Shown here: positions 34,953-44,765 of the stretch, piece by piece
Layout: each line of letters begins with the position of its first letter
Position numbering within the stretch: the first letter of the stretch is position 1
Source of the DNA: DASXMT01 sp963812965
Lineage (GTDB): Bacteria > Actinomycetota > Acidimicrobiia > Acidimicrobiales > RAAP-2
Assembly (NCBI GenBank): GCA_963812965.1
Contig: CAWEXG010000006.1
Span: 1 to 64,000, forward strand
Reading direction: 5' to 3'
Length of the DNA: 64,000 bases
Translations under genes and position numbers: made by a program
Notes under the pieces: model-generated
Told to the model about the DNA's origin: nothing
The model's database searches: none
The model's input: only the letters and a program-made list of their open reading frames with translations

Positions 34953-35911
34953 GAGATCAGGGTCGGCATCGAAGCCGGCGAGTCCGACGCGGTCATCGCC
35001 GAGCGCATCGGCCGCCACCGCTCGACGGTCTGGCGGGAGATCGCGGCCAACGGTGGGCGAGGGCACTACCGGGCCGCGCAGGCCGAGGAGCGGGCGGCAC
35101 GATCGCCCGACGACCGAAGAGCCCCTGGACCGAGGACCGCCCGTGGCTGTGGGAGGAGGTCCAGCAACTGCTGCGCACCAAGAAGTGGTCGCCCGAGCAG
35201 ATCGCCCACCGGCTACGCAAAGAGCACCCTGACCAGCCAGAGTGGTGGGTGTCCCACGAGGCCATCTACCAGGCGATCTTCGTCCAGGCCAAGGGCGAGC
35301 TGCGAAAGGAGCTGGCCGCGTGCCTGCGATCGGGCCGGGCCCGGCGCCGTCCTCGGACCCGAACCTCCTCGGGCCGTGGCCAGATCGTCGGCATGGTCAA
35401 CATCTCCGAGCGCCCCGCAGAGGTCGAGGACCGGGCCGTGCCCGGCCACTGGGAGGGCGACCTGATCATCGGGGAGAGCGGCCAGAGCGCCGTGGCCACG
35501 TTGGTGGAGCGCACCACCCGCATGGGGATGCTGATCAAGCTCGAGAACAAGACCGCTGAACACGTCGCCGCGGCGGTGGCGGACAACATCGTGCGTCTCC
35601 CGAGCCACCTGGCCCGATCGCTCACCTGGGATCAGGGAAAGGAGATGGCCACCCACGCCGCCTTCAAGGTGGCCACCGGCGTCCCGGTCTACTTCTGCGA
35701 CCCCCACTCACCCTGGCAGCGCGGCACCAACGAGAACTGGAACGGCCTCGTCCGCCAGTTCCTCCCCAAGGGCACCGACCTGTCGGTCTACTCCCAGGAC
35801 GACCTCGACGCCATCGCCGCTCTGCTCAACGAGCGCCCGCGCAAGACCCTCGAATGGGATACTCCAGCAGAACGATTCAACGAGCTTGTCGCGGCCACCG
35901 CCTGAATCCGC
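34953..35911 (+). mobile_element. IS30-family element, 5'-truncated and frameshifted
   Basis: Directly after the IS3 end the frame reads EIRVGIEAGESDAVIAERIG and RHRSTVWREI, the HTH of IS30 transposases without its first 15 or so residues. A one-base shift near 35098 moves the frame; from there the DDE domain is complete to the stop at 35905: GHWEGDLIIG, LTWDQGKEM and NENWNGLVRQFLPKGTDLS. The IS3 probably landed in the start of this IS30. No terminal repeat is visible at either side. Confidence 0.75.
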
Positions 35912-35914
35912 CAA

Positions 35915-37081
35915 CTATGGAGTATTTTTCTCTAGAAGCTGCTTATAAAGCTGGGCCTGACTCATCCAAATTTTATGCGGGTTAAATACCTCCGCAACCC
36001 AGGCACGACCTCGAATACCCATACGAATACGCCGATCAGGGTCTTGTAGTAATTCCTTCAATGCGCGGGCTAAACCATCAACATCACCCACCTCAACCAG
36101 AATGCCTGTTTGGTCGGGGAGCACAGTATCTCGTGATCCTGTCGCTAGCGTCGTTACCACCGGTCGACCTGCAGCTGCTGCTTCAAGACATACGTTTCCA
36201 AAACCTTCTCGATGTGTAGGAAGCGCCAGCACATCTATAGCGCAATATGCGACAGATGGATCTTCCATCCAATCAACACTAATGATTGCATTCGACCGTT
36301 CAATATATTCAATGGTGGCATGATCAAGAACATCATCTGGATCCGTCCGGCCAACGATAAGGAGTTTCGCTCCACGAATTTCTTTCTGTACAGAATCAAA
36401 CGCCCTTATTAATTCAGGAATCCCCTTATCGTGACAAATTCGGCCCACAAATCCAACTACAGGAGCATCATCGGGAATGCGAAGATTGGAGCGAAACGCA
36501 GCGGCCTCTTTTTTCCGAGACGCACTTGCTTCAAACTTAGCGATGTCTACCCCGTTGCTGCTCCCGCGACCTATTATCACTCCCTTGTCATAAGGCACAA
36601 GCCCGAGCCGAATCCCCTCAGCTAGTAGGCTCGGGCTGATCGCCACGATTTTCGTGGCCGATCTACAAGCGAGCCACTCCATCGCCCAAAGAAGCGCTCG
36701 CTTAACTCCTCGCTCGCCCTCTAGACGGAGACCACGAAGTGTATACACCCTTACGGGAACACGATTAATCGCAGCTGCAACTGTAACAAGAAGACCCGCC
36801 TTCGGGGTACTTGCATTTGTTACATCCGGATCCAGCTTTCGGAGCATCCAAATCATCTTCATTAACGCAACTCCATCATTCAAAGGAGATACCCGCCGAA
36901 GCATCTGAAGCCCTACAACTCGTACACCTTCTCTTCGGGCGACATCACCCAAATCGGGGCCAGGTGATGAAATAAGAGTGACATCGAAACCTTCTTTACT
37001 CAACCAAGCCAACTGTCCACGCATCAATACATTGGCAGAGTATGCAACTGTAGTAGAAAAAACAATCCTAACCTGTTTCAC
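35915..37081 (-). CDS. Family 4 glycosyltransferase
   Basis: From GTG 37081, preceded by a GGAG site, the 388-residue protein has the two-domain GT-B layout: an N-terminal acceptor domain (RIVFSTTVAYSANVLMRGQLAWL) and a C-terminal donor domain with VVGFVGRICHDKGIPELIRAF and the E-x7-E element HREGFGNVCLEAAAAG. It transfers a sugar from a nucleotide donor to the growing lipid-linked unit at the inner membrane face. Its stop lies about 10 bases from the end of the IS30 transposase; the C-terminus appears intact. Base composition is AT-rich relative to the window. Confidence 0.85.
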   Translation of the reverse strand: MKQVRIVFSTTVAYSANVLMRGQLAWLSKEGFDVTLISSPGPDLGDVARREGVRVVGLQMLRRVSPLNDGVALMKMIWMLRKLDPDVTNASTPKAGLLVTVAAAINRVPVRVYTLRGLRLEGERGVKRALLWAMEWLACRSATKIVAISPSLLAEGIRLGLVPYDKGVIIGRGSSNGVDIAKFEASASRKKEAAAFRSNLRIPDDAPVVGFVGRICHDKGIPELIRAFDSVQKEIRGAKLLIVGRTDPDDVLDHATIEYIERSNAIISVDWMEDPSVAYCAIDVLALPTHREGFGNVCLEAAAAGRPVVTTLATGSRDTVLPDQTGILVEVGDVDGLARALKELLQDPDRRIRMGIRGRAWVAEVFNPHKIWMSQAQLYKQLLEKNTP

Positions 37082-37112
37082 ATAACATCTCCATAACCCG
37101 AAACTGTAAAAC

Positions 37113-38888
37113 CTATAAACCCAACAAGTCAGATCGGTTCTTCGATTCTGAAGGAGCGTGTACGCGTTCTCGTAGAACTCGAGCAGGAACTCCTCCTGCG
37201 ATAACATCCGATGGGATTGCACCTACAACTGCCGAATTGGCAGCGACTAAAACCCCTGATCCAATGACAGCACCCATCGCCACGCTCACATGAGATGCGA
37301 GCCACGTTCCGCGTCCTATATCAACAGATCCCGCTGTCGATCCTCCAAATCTCACCAAATTATCCTTGAATTCATGACGTAAACTACTGATCGTTACATA
37401 TGGCCCGAATACCACTTCATCGGCAATTCTTACTCCCCCCAATCCATTAATCCAGGTGCCGCGAGCTAAATACACATTATCTCCTATAGACAATTTATCC
37501 GTATTCAAAAGCGTAACACCGCGTCCGACCTGAAATCCCGTACCGGCATTCATTATAAATGGACGTAACAATGCACCCCGAATTGATATTCCAACTTTAT
37601 TATCTGGCAGCACCTCGGTCACCAGAGTCAACAACCATACAGGAATAGCCCACCGTATCTGTTGCCATATTCTTGCTCTAATACGGCCATATATTTTTGA
37701 CCCTCTGATTATTCGCTCCCTAGACCGATCAACGTTCCTATAAAATACATTCCGCCGTTCGTTCAATATATGTGCACTGAATTTTGCAGCCTCTGCGTGG
37801 TTCTCTCTAGCAGCTTGAGTCATACGATCAGGATTACCGCAATACTCAACAACTCGTGTCGCAAGCGAAGAAGCATCACCAGCAGTGACCAATGCCGAAG
37901 CAGGCAGCAGCTCTGGAATGCCCCCGACAGCAGTTGCTATACAGGGAAGGCCCTGTGCCATTGCTTCGATTAGAGCACGAGGAAGTCCCTCTGCACACGA
38001 TGCCAAAACAAATATATCTCCGCGATTCATACAATCACGAACTGCCCTACCTGCCGACACCTCCCCAACAAATTCAACAAAATTGCTAACACCAATTTCA
38101 TCAGCGTAACTTTCCAGTCTTTGCCGCAAAATACCATCACCAACAATCATGAGATGCGCATCCAAATGGCTATCTCTACATCTGCGCAATGCATCAATTA
38201 AGACATCGACGCCCTTATATGGCTGGTTCAAAGAAGCGACACTGATGAGCCGTGGAGCAGATAGTGCGTTAATAAAACGTCGGGGCTCGATTGAAAAAGC
38301 CTCATCCCGAAGATCGATAGAAGAATAGTTAGTAACAAATGCATTTTCTGCTGTCCTATATCTCTTCTGAAGAACATCTTCTGTAACAAAGGCAACGCAC
38401 GAAGCATGAGATATCTGAAAATTTAGCAACAAGCGGTACACTAATCTATATATTGATCGAAATCGAGATTCAATCGCTCCTTTCCCTAGGGAAATTCCGG
38501 GATCACCAGCCACTTCAACAGAAAATGGCAACCCTCTTTTTTTGGCCTCCCATGAAGCAGCAGTTGCCACAAGGCCAGGAACACGAAATATATATGAATA
38601 ATCATCCTGATATATACGCCTCAATACTGATCTAACATAAGGATATAATCGAATAAATTCCCACGGTCCGTGCCAGTCTGGAAGCGAGACTAAGGACACG
38701 TTGGGTCCGAGTGGTTCAATATCCGGATCCAACGTATCTACCAAAGTCGCACGAGCAACTACAGCCACATGATCGAATACACTCAGATACCGATCATAAT
38801 AAGTAGAAGGAATAATCTTAGGTAAAGCTATTGCGCCGTGTCGATCAATAGTGAAATGATGGTCAGTCGCTATGAGTACAGTTTTCAT
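37113..38888 (-). CDS. Fused glycosyltransferase (GT4) and hexapeptide acyltransferase
   Basis: In this 591-residue protein, residues about 1-385 form a GT4 enzyme (SVASLNQPYKGVDVLIDALRR; donor-site motif CAEGLPRALIEAMAQGLPCI). Residues about 415-590 form a left-handed beta-helix acyltransferase of the WcaF/LacA type (VGRGVTLLNTDKLSIGDNVY, HVSVAMGAVIGSGVLVAANS, GGVPARVLRE). The joint region is a basic helix with a membrane-like stretch (WAIPVWLLTLVTEVLP). Such enzymes are normally separate; the fusion would add and acetylate a sugar in one protein. There is no sign of a frame error at the joint. It lies 31 bases upstream of the other GT4 gene. Confidence 0.8.
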   Translation of the reverse strand: MKTVLIATDHHFTIDRHGAIALPKIIPSTYYDRYLSVFDHVAVVARATLVDTLDPDIEPLGPNVSLVSLPDWHGPWEFIRLYPYVRSVLRRIYQDDYSYIFRVPGLVATAASWEAKKRGLPFSVEVAGDPGISLGKGAIESRFRSIYRLVYRLLLNFQISHASCVAFVTEDVLQKRYRTAENAFVTNYSSIDLRDEAFSIEPRRFINALSAPRLISVASLNQPYKGVDVLIDALRRCRDSHLDAHLMIVGDGILRQRLESYADEIGVSNFVEFVGEVSAGRAVRDCMNRGDIFVLASCAEGLPRALIEAMAQGLPCIATAVGGIPELLPASALVTAGDASSLATRVVEYCGNPDRMTQAARENHAEAAKFSAHILNERRNVFYRNVDRSRERIIRGSKIYGRIRARIWQQIRWAIPVWLLTLVTEVLPDNKVGISIRGALLRPFIMNAGTGFQVGRGVTLLNTDKLSIGDNVYLARGTWINGLGGVRIADEVVFGPYVTISSLRHEFKDNLVRFGGSTAGSVDIGRGTWLASHVSVAMGAVIGSGVLVAANSAVVGAIPSDVIAGGVPARVLRERVHAPSESKNRSDLLGL

Positions 38889-39038
38889 AGGAATTTGACT
38901 TCTCCATATATAGCTAAATTGCGCTTGAATTTATTTTAATATTGCAATTTACAATATCTACAGCGAGACTCCTAATGACTTCCACTACACGAAGCCGTTG
39001 TCATTGTTTCTATATTTAAATATAACAGCATTCATTCT

Positions 39039-40442
39039 TTAATAGTCTATATCAGAAGGCTCGATAGCGGGCAGGTTGTTTGAATTGACATTACTCGTTC
39101 CCAACGAATTGATCTCTACTCCTGAAGTTAGGTCATACCTACTTCTCCGAACAGCATGACTTAGGGCAATCCCAGCAGCAATACCCATGACTAAGTATGC
39201 AGTGGCACTGGCGATACCAGCACCATCTAAACCGAACATGGGAATTAAAATTACGTCTAGTAGTAGAACGACTATCATACTGACAATTCCAGCTAGACCT
39301 GCCACCAAAGTTTGACCCATTCCCGTGAGGATTCGAGAGTCGAATTTGGTACGCCATGACGCCGATTTCTCCAATTAGTAAAATTCTCCAGGGAGTAACT
39401 GCTCCGTCATATTTCGAGCCAACTGCGAAGTGCACTAAATCAGGTGCCAATAACCCCCAAACGACAAGTAGTGGGACCATTAAGATAAGGACTCGACGGC
39501 GAGATCGGAGTACATCTGTTACTTGAACTTTGCCCGAAGCAATTCTAAATAATAAAATTTGTCCCCATGCCGCTGGAACAATTCGCAGCATTTCACTTCC
39601 TGCAACAGCAATTGAATAAACTCCTAGTGGGGCAGGACCCATAACTCCGGCGATCACGTATCGATCTAACCGAAAAGTAAGCGATTGTCCCGAGTTCATT
39701 CCAAGCGCAGGAAGTCCTTTCTTTAGAAGGAGTGAGCCGACCCCAATCGAATTTTTGGTCGCATGGACTTTCCTATAACAACAGTTACCAAGATGCTGCC
39801 TACGACTTGGACAAAAATACCCGCAGACAGCCCAACAAGTGCTGATCGGACAGTTAGCGTATGAGTCAGCGCTTCAATTTCCACGAACGCGAGCTGCACA
39901 AAACTACCAAGAGCACTAATAACTTGTGAAATCTGAAGTTTACCATAGGCATTCACCATATCTAATGCCAGATAAGACAGCATTGACAGTCCGCTATATA
40001 GAGTTATTAAACCAACTACGGCAGAGCTTCCGTATCGGCCTGAACCTCCAAGCAATAGTGAAGTAATGATGACAGATATGACTACTTGAACAACCGTCAA
40101 TACCATTCCCAGTCCTAAATAATCACCAAGGGTTACGGGGGCATTTCGACGAGGTAAATAGTATCTCGCTGCCGTATTTATTCCACAGCTAAAAGCGAGC
40201 GACGTGGTAGTACCAATCGTCAAGGCAATAGCAACAATTCCCCTACCAGTAGGACCCATCTCTCTTGCAGTGACAATAGAAAATGCAAGATTCAATACCG
40301 TGGCAATAGCTGTTAGGGAAGCTAATGAAAAAGTTTGCCTGACCCCTTGAGATTTCTCTAGAATTAGATTCAACTTGCTCTTGCGTCGACGCGCATGAGC
40401 GTAGTGTTTGCGACCAAGGCCTACAACCCTATGCACAGTCAA
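39039..40442 (-). pseudogene. Wzx-like polysaccharide flippase, two frameshifts
   Basis: ATG 40442 begins a protein of the polysaccharide-exporter (MOP) superfamily with SLASLTAIATVLNLAFSIVTAREMGPTGRGIVAIAL. The first frame ends at 39723 just after an A5 run. A second frame (SLLLKKGLPALGMNSGQSLT, then VIAGVMGPAPLGVYSIAVAG) carries on to about 39345, and a third holds the last helices (LAGIVSMIVVLLLDVILIPMFGLDGAG) to 39039. Two single-base changes restore about 470 residues with 12 helices. Flippases move the lipid-linked repeat unit across the membrane. Confidence 0.7.
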
Positions 40443-40521
40443 AAGTATCCGGTCACTATAGCTTCCATCAAGTACAGAGAAATGGTACTGGCGTTATAGG
40501 ACATTTCATTCATCCAAAGTA

Positions 40522-41655
40522 TCAATTCTCATCAACTCCATACAATCTGAGCATTCTCGCAATATACGGAGCCATTGCAAAAGGGGATTCTCGAAATTGC
40601 TCTTGTCGCAATTCCCGGATATCTTTACTAGTTGGATGTCGTAACAACGAAATAATAATGCTAGCCCATTCTTCTGAGCTATGGTCGAGCTCCACGAGAT
40701 GAATACCTTGTAAATACTTAGCTACTTCCCGATTTGGTGGGATATCACTCGCCACTATTGATATTCCAGCGGCTGCTGCCTCAAGTATTACCCCTGAAAG
40801 CCCTTCAATGCGTGTCGGATGAACTAAGACCGACGCTCTTGGAATCACCGCCGGTCTTACATCATTCCGTACTCCTGAAAATATTACTTTATTTTTCAAG
40901 GATAGTGAGTCAACAAGACTCTCTACCATCACGCCATATAGATTTTCTTTCTTCCCAATAAGCTCTAGTCGCGCAGTGGGAAATGCCTTTGCAACAATAT
41001 CGAACACTTCTACCGTCTTAATTTGATTTTTTATTTCACATATTCTCCCTACTTGAATTAGTAATTCACCAGTTATTTCAAGCAGACCACCGCTCAGGTC
41101 ATCCTCTTTAGTTACTGGTATTCCATTGAAAATAACATGCCTCTCTGGTCCTGATGTGGTCGTAGATGGCCAACGAGAATCTAAGACCGACTCGCTAACT
41201 CCAACTATATCTGTAGCATAATGTTGCAATAGCCATTTTGATATACAGCGCTGTAAACGCCTACGCAAGCTTTCGTAACGCCCTGGTCTCACATCGGTCA
41301 CAGATCGGAAATGTGCTATGCGTCGCGGCACCCGTCGAAGTGCTGCCAGCGCCAAGAACCCCCCTGACGAGTACTGAATATGAGAATGAACGACATCTAT
41401 ATTAATTTGTCTTAGTAGTTTCCAATACCTAAACGGAAGTAACGTCGATAGGACGGTCACATGAATATGAGCACCACAATCACGCGCTTCCCCAGCCAAC
41501 CCTCCCTCTTTACCGGACAGCAAGAGGAAATGGGTTTCTATGCGCCCAGGCGGAAATTCTTTTAGCGCATCAATCAGCCGGCGCTCAGTACCTCCTTGAT
41601 CGAGTGAACCAAGAATATGTAATACAGATACCGAATTACCGGTATTATTAACCAC
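40522..41655 (-). CDS. Family 4 glycosyltransferase
   Basis: The 377-residue GT-B protein starts with VLHILGSLDQGGTERRLIDAL, the pattern of exopolysaccharide GT4 enzymes. The donor half has LIQVGRICEIKNQIKTVEVF and TRIEGLSGVILEAAAAGISIVASD, with the E-x7-E pair. It probably adds one sugar of the repeat unit. Intact, AT-rich, in line with the neighbouring flippase and epimerase genes. Confidence 0.85.
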   Translation of the reverse strand: MVNNTGNSVSVLHILGSLDQGGTERRLIDALKEFPPGRIETHFLLLSGKEGGLAGEARDCGAHIHVTVLSTLLPFRYWKLLRQINIDVVHSHIQYSSGGFLALAALRRVPRRIAHFRSVTDVRPGRYESLRRRLQRCISKWLLQHYATDIVGVSESVLDSRWPSTTTSGPERHVIFNGIPVTKEDDLSGGLLEITGELLIQVGRICEIKNQIKTVEVFDIVAKAFPTARLELIGKKENLYGVMVESLVDSLSLKNKVIFSGVRNDVRPAVIPRASVLVHPTRIEGLSGVILEAAAAGISIVASDIPPNREVAKYLQGIHLVELDHSSEEWASIIISLLRHPTSKDIRELRQEQFRESPFAMAPYIARMLRLYGVDEN

Positions 41656-41679
41656 AGGTTTGCCGATCAGTCGAGTAGC

Positions 41680-42621
41680 TTAATCATCAATGTGACCCTC
41701 ACTTGCGCGAAACCAAGCGATTGTCGACGATAATCCATCGTGAAGTTTGACGGGTTCGATCCCAGGGAAAAGTTCACGAAGATTTCTATTATTAGCTTGC
41801 GAGTCTCGAACGTCACCATCACGGGGTTTTTGATGGGATCGAAGTACTGGGTGTTCAAGAATTACTTCAATTTCACTGATCACGTCCAATAGTGAAGCCC
41901 GCGTACCAAAAGCGAGATTAACTGGCACTGGTGACGTGACGCCATTTATAGTAGATCTTGTTAAGATTTCGACTACATCATCTACGTGTGTAAAGTCTCT
42001 CGTCTGTAGCCCATCTCCATGAATATTTAAGGGCTTATTGCAGAGCGCTGAGTCAATGAATGCCGGTATGACAGCAGCATATGCGTGTCCCGCCCGCTGA
42101 TTTGGCCCGTATACATTAAAAAACCTAAATGCAATAGCTCTTAGTCCAAAGCAATTTGCATATGACAAGGTGTACGTCTCCGCAGCAAGCTTAGAAACTG
42201 CATATGGACTCATGGGCATTGGAAGAAGAGTTTCGACTTTGGGTAAAGTCGGATTCGCTCCATAAACTGAAGAAGAAGAGGCAACCACTAAGTGTTTTAC
42301 TTTTGCGTGGCGAACAGCTTCCAGCACTTGAAGGGTTCCCGTCGTGTTGGCATGATGGCTTGCCAAAGGATCTGACAAAGACCGCGGAACAGATGGGCGA
42401 GCAGCTAGATGGATAACCGCATCTGCAGAGTGAAAAGTTTTGGCGAGAAGCTGGGAATCGAGAATGGAACCTTCTACGATATCTGCACTCGCGTTGTGCA
42501 GATTTTCAATGTAACCAGTTGAAAAATCATCAATAACACTTACTTGAATGTTTTCTCTATTTAACCGTCGGACTAGATTTGAGCCGATGAAGCCAGCCCC
42601 ACCTGTAACAATCACTTTCAT
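41680..42621 (-). CDS. NAD-dependent nucleotide-sugar epimerase (extended SDR)
   Basis: The 313-residue protein has the Rossmann start VIVTGGAGFIGSNLVRRL, Ser in VVASSSSVYG, the YAVSK catalytic motif (Tyr-x3-Lys) and GPNQRAGHAYAAVIPAFI for sugar-nucleotide binding. It is close to UDP-glucose/UDP-GlcNAc 4-epimerases, but the exact substrate cannot be told. It supplies a UDP-sugar for the polysaccharide. Start ATG 42621; complete. Confidence 0.85.
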   Translation of the reverse strand: MKVIVTGGAGFIGSNLVRRLNRENIQVSVIDDFSTGYIENLHNASADIVEGSILDSQLLAKTFHSADAVIHLAARPSVPRSLSDPLASHHANTTGTLQVLEAVRHAKVKHLVVASSSSVYGANPTLPKVETLLPMPMSPYAVSKLAAETYTLSYANCFGLRAIAFRFFNVYGPNQRAGHAYAAVIPAFIDSALCNKPLNIHGDGLQTRDFTHVDDVVEILTRSTINGVTSPVPVNLAFGTRASLLDVISEIEVILEHPVLRSHQKPRDGDVRDSQANNRNLRELFPGIEPVKLHDGLSSTIAWFRASEGHIDD

Positions 42622-42722
42622 TCATGCAACCTATCATAGTTGGAGAAATACTTTTTACGCATCTTAATTTATTAAGTTTTATTTGTGAAAGTTCAATACT
42701 TAATTTGTATAGACAACCCTTT

Positions 42723-43298
42723 TCATGTTGTAGATGACGATATCCAATTTTCTATTTTCTGTCGTCGATTTACCGAAAGAGTGCCCTTAACGTGAGCAAT
42801 GTGTGGCTGGATATCATTGAAATATTCATCAACCGACTTAATGACCCGTGCGGGAACACCGGCAGCAATTACGTCAGAGGGAACTCCTCTTCTAGTTACG
42901 ATTGAACCTGCTCCGATCACTACATTGTTTCCAATGTTTGCACCAGGCAAAATAAGGGAGTTCTGCCCTATAAAAACATTATTTCCCACACTGATTGGAT
43001 CAAAAACATCTATAGTTGGCATTTCTTGGCGGAAAATCCATACTCCTCCGTCATGCGTTATGAACTGTACGCCGCCTCCAATACGTACATGGTTACCGAG
43101 ACGAACGAGGTAGGGCTCTGTGCCAAATGTGCCAGGCTTGAGACTGATAAACTCACAATTATCACCAATAGTAACCCCAATGGATCTTACGAATGCTGCC
43201 GGATCCGATCGGATATTCCATCGCTGAGTTAAAGCCTTACGCAATTGTTCTAACGATTGGAGGGGTCTTTTTGATACCAGCTGATAAGTCACGCTCAA
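42723..43298 (-). CDS. Hexapeptide-repeat acyltransferase (WcaF/LacA-like)
   Basis: The 191-residue protein has a helical N-terminus and a left-handed beta-helix with hexapeptide turns (GNHVRIGGGVQFITHDGGV, GNNVFIGQNSLILPGANIG, GAGSIVTRRGVPSDVIAAGVPARVI). The His in ITHDGG is the likely catalytic base. It would O-acetylate a sugar of the polysaccharide. It lies between the epimerase and the UDP-sugar dehydrogenase, all on the minus strand. Confidence 0.8.
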   Translation of the reverse strand: MSVTYQLVSKRPLQSLEQLRKALTQRWNIRSDPAAFVRSIGVTIGDNCEFISLKPGTFGTEPYLVRLGNHVRIGGGVQFITHDGGVWIFRQEMPTIDVFDPISVGNNVFIGQNSLILPGANIGNNVVIGAGSIVTRRGVPSDVIAAGVPARVIKSVDEYFNDIQPHIAHVKGTLSVNRRQKIENWISSSTT

Positions 43299-43405
43299 CC
43301 TCCTTATTGCCGTGATACAGGAACCGTGGCGTCAATAGACCGTGAGATCGGCTTGGGCGAAACCTCAGGTGTTATAGGACTGCGGTAACGGTCGCTCTGT
43401 GAAAG

Positions 43406-44704
43406 CTAGAGATATTCTACAGTCGGCCCCGTGGGCAACTTGTGTCTCGTGTCTAGTACTTGTTTCGACATCGACACAATCAGCTCGACGTCGAAGACGT
43501 CGTGGTCTGCTGCCAATATCACCAGGTCTGCTACCCGAAGTTCCTCTGCCGAAAACTCAGCTTTAGTCACTGCGGCCGGAAAACGATTGCTTGCTATATG
43601 GGGGTCAACTGCTCGGACATCGGCACCAAGACTGGCTAACCGATCGCAAAGGACGGGTCCAGGGGATTCACGGGCATCCCCTGTATTGCGCTTGTACGCG
43701 AGTCCAAGAACAAGAATGCGTGATCCGTTTACCGACTTGCGCCTGCGATTCAGTGAAACCGATACTCGATGCGCCACATAGTCAGGCATGTGATCGTTGA
43801 CATCATTGGCTAGTTCGACAAAGCGGAACGGAGTGCCAATGGTCTGTTTGACCTTCCATGACAAGTATGAAGGATCGACTGGCAAGCAGTGTCCGCCCAC
43901 ACCAGGGCCGGGAGTGAACGTCATATAGCCAAAAGGCTTGGTAGAAGCCGCGGCAATGGACTCCCATATATCGACACCTAGTTCACCAGCGAACATCGCC
44001 ATCTCGTTAACCATGGCAATGTTCACGTGGCGAAAAGTGTTCTCCAGCAGCTTGGTCATCTCCGCTACCTTTGGGCCGCTCACAGGTACGGTACGTTCGA
44101 TAATGGTGTCGTAGAACCCCTGCACGGCCGTCAGCGAAGCTTCGTCTATGCCGGATACGACTTTGGGCGTGTTGGCCAGTCCCCATATCTGGTTCCCAGG
44201 ATCGATACGTTCCGGACTGTAACCCAGCCGGAAGTCCTCACCTGCCTTCAAATCGGAACCGGCCTCGAGGATCGGCGCCAGCAGTTCCTCGGTCGTTCCC
44301 GGGTAGGTCGTCGACTCAAGGATTACCGTACTGCCTGGTCTAATGAGCGGAGCTAATTGTTTCGCTGATTCCTCGATGAACGAAAGATCCGGAGCACCCT
44401 CACGTAATGGAGTCGGCACAGTGATAACAACGACATCGAACTCCTTGCAGTCGGCAATGTTGCCTGTAGCGAGATAGCGACCCGTAGCAGCAGCACGTTG
44501 GAGTACGTCGTCTGGAATATCTTCCACATACGACCTCCCGGCCGTCAACCCCTCTACGCGCTCACGATCGACATCCAGACCGACCACGTCGTAGCCGGCA
44601 TTGACTGCCTCCATGGCAATCGGAAGCCCCACGTACCCCTGGCCGACAACGACCAGCTTGGGATGGGGTTGCTCTGACGAAGGGGCTGCGCTGGGTTGCG
44701 ACAT
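43406..44704 (-). CDS. Nucleotide-sugar dehydrogenase (WecC/WbpA-like)
   Basis: From ATG 44704 the 432-residue protein shows the UDP-sugar dehydrogenase layout: N-terminal NAD fold (LVVVGQGYVGLPIAMEAVNAG), central helix with the catalytic Lys region (TKLLENTFRHVNIAMVNEMA), the active-site Cys in PGVGGHCLPVDPSYL, and the C-terminal UDP-binding domain (LGLAYKRNTGDARESP). These enzymes oxidise UDP-GlcNAc or UDP-ManNAc to the uronic acid. A longer start at 44755 adds residues outside the fold. It gives the polysaccharide an acidic sugar. Confidence 0.85.
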   Translation of the reverse strand: MSQPSAAPSSEQPHPKLVVVGQGYVGLPIAMEAVNAGYDVVGLDVDRERVEGLTAGRSYVEDIPDDVLQRAAATGRYLATGNIADCKEFDVVVITVPTPLREGAPDLSFIEESAKQLAPLIRPGSTVILESTTYPGTTEELLAPILEAGSDLKAGEDFRLGYSPERIDPGNQIWGLANTPKVVSGIDEASLTAVQGFYDTIIERTVPVSGPKVAEMTKLLENTFRHVNIAMVNEMAMFAGELGVDIWESIAAASTKPFGYMTFTPGPGVGGHCLPVDPSYLSWKVKQTIGTPFRFVELANDVNDHMPDYVAHRVSVSLNRRRKSVNGSRILVLGLAYKRNTGDARESPGPVLCDRLASLGADVRAVDPHIASNRFPAAVTKAEFSAEELRVADLVILAADHDVFDVELIVSMSKQVLDTRHKLPTGPTVEYL

Positions 44705-44765
44705 TTGGAACTCCGATAGGTGATCGTAGATAGCAGTCGGACAGTATGGGATCAAGCGAGCGGGA

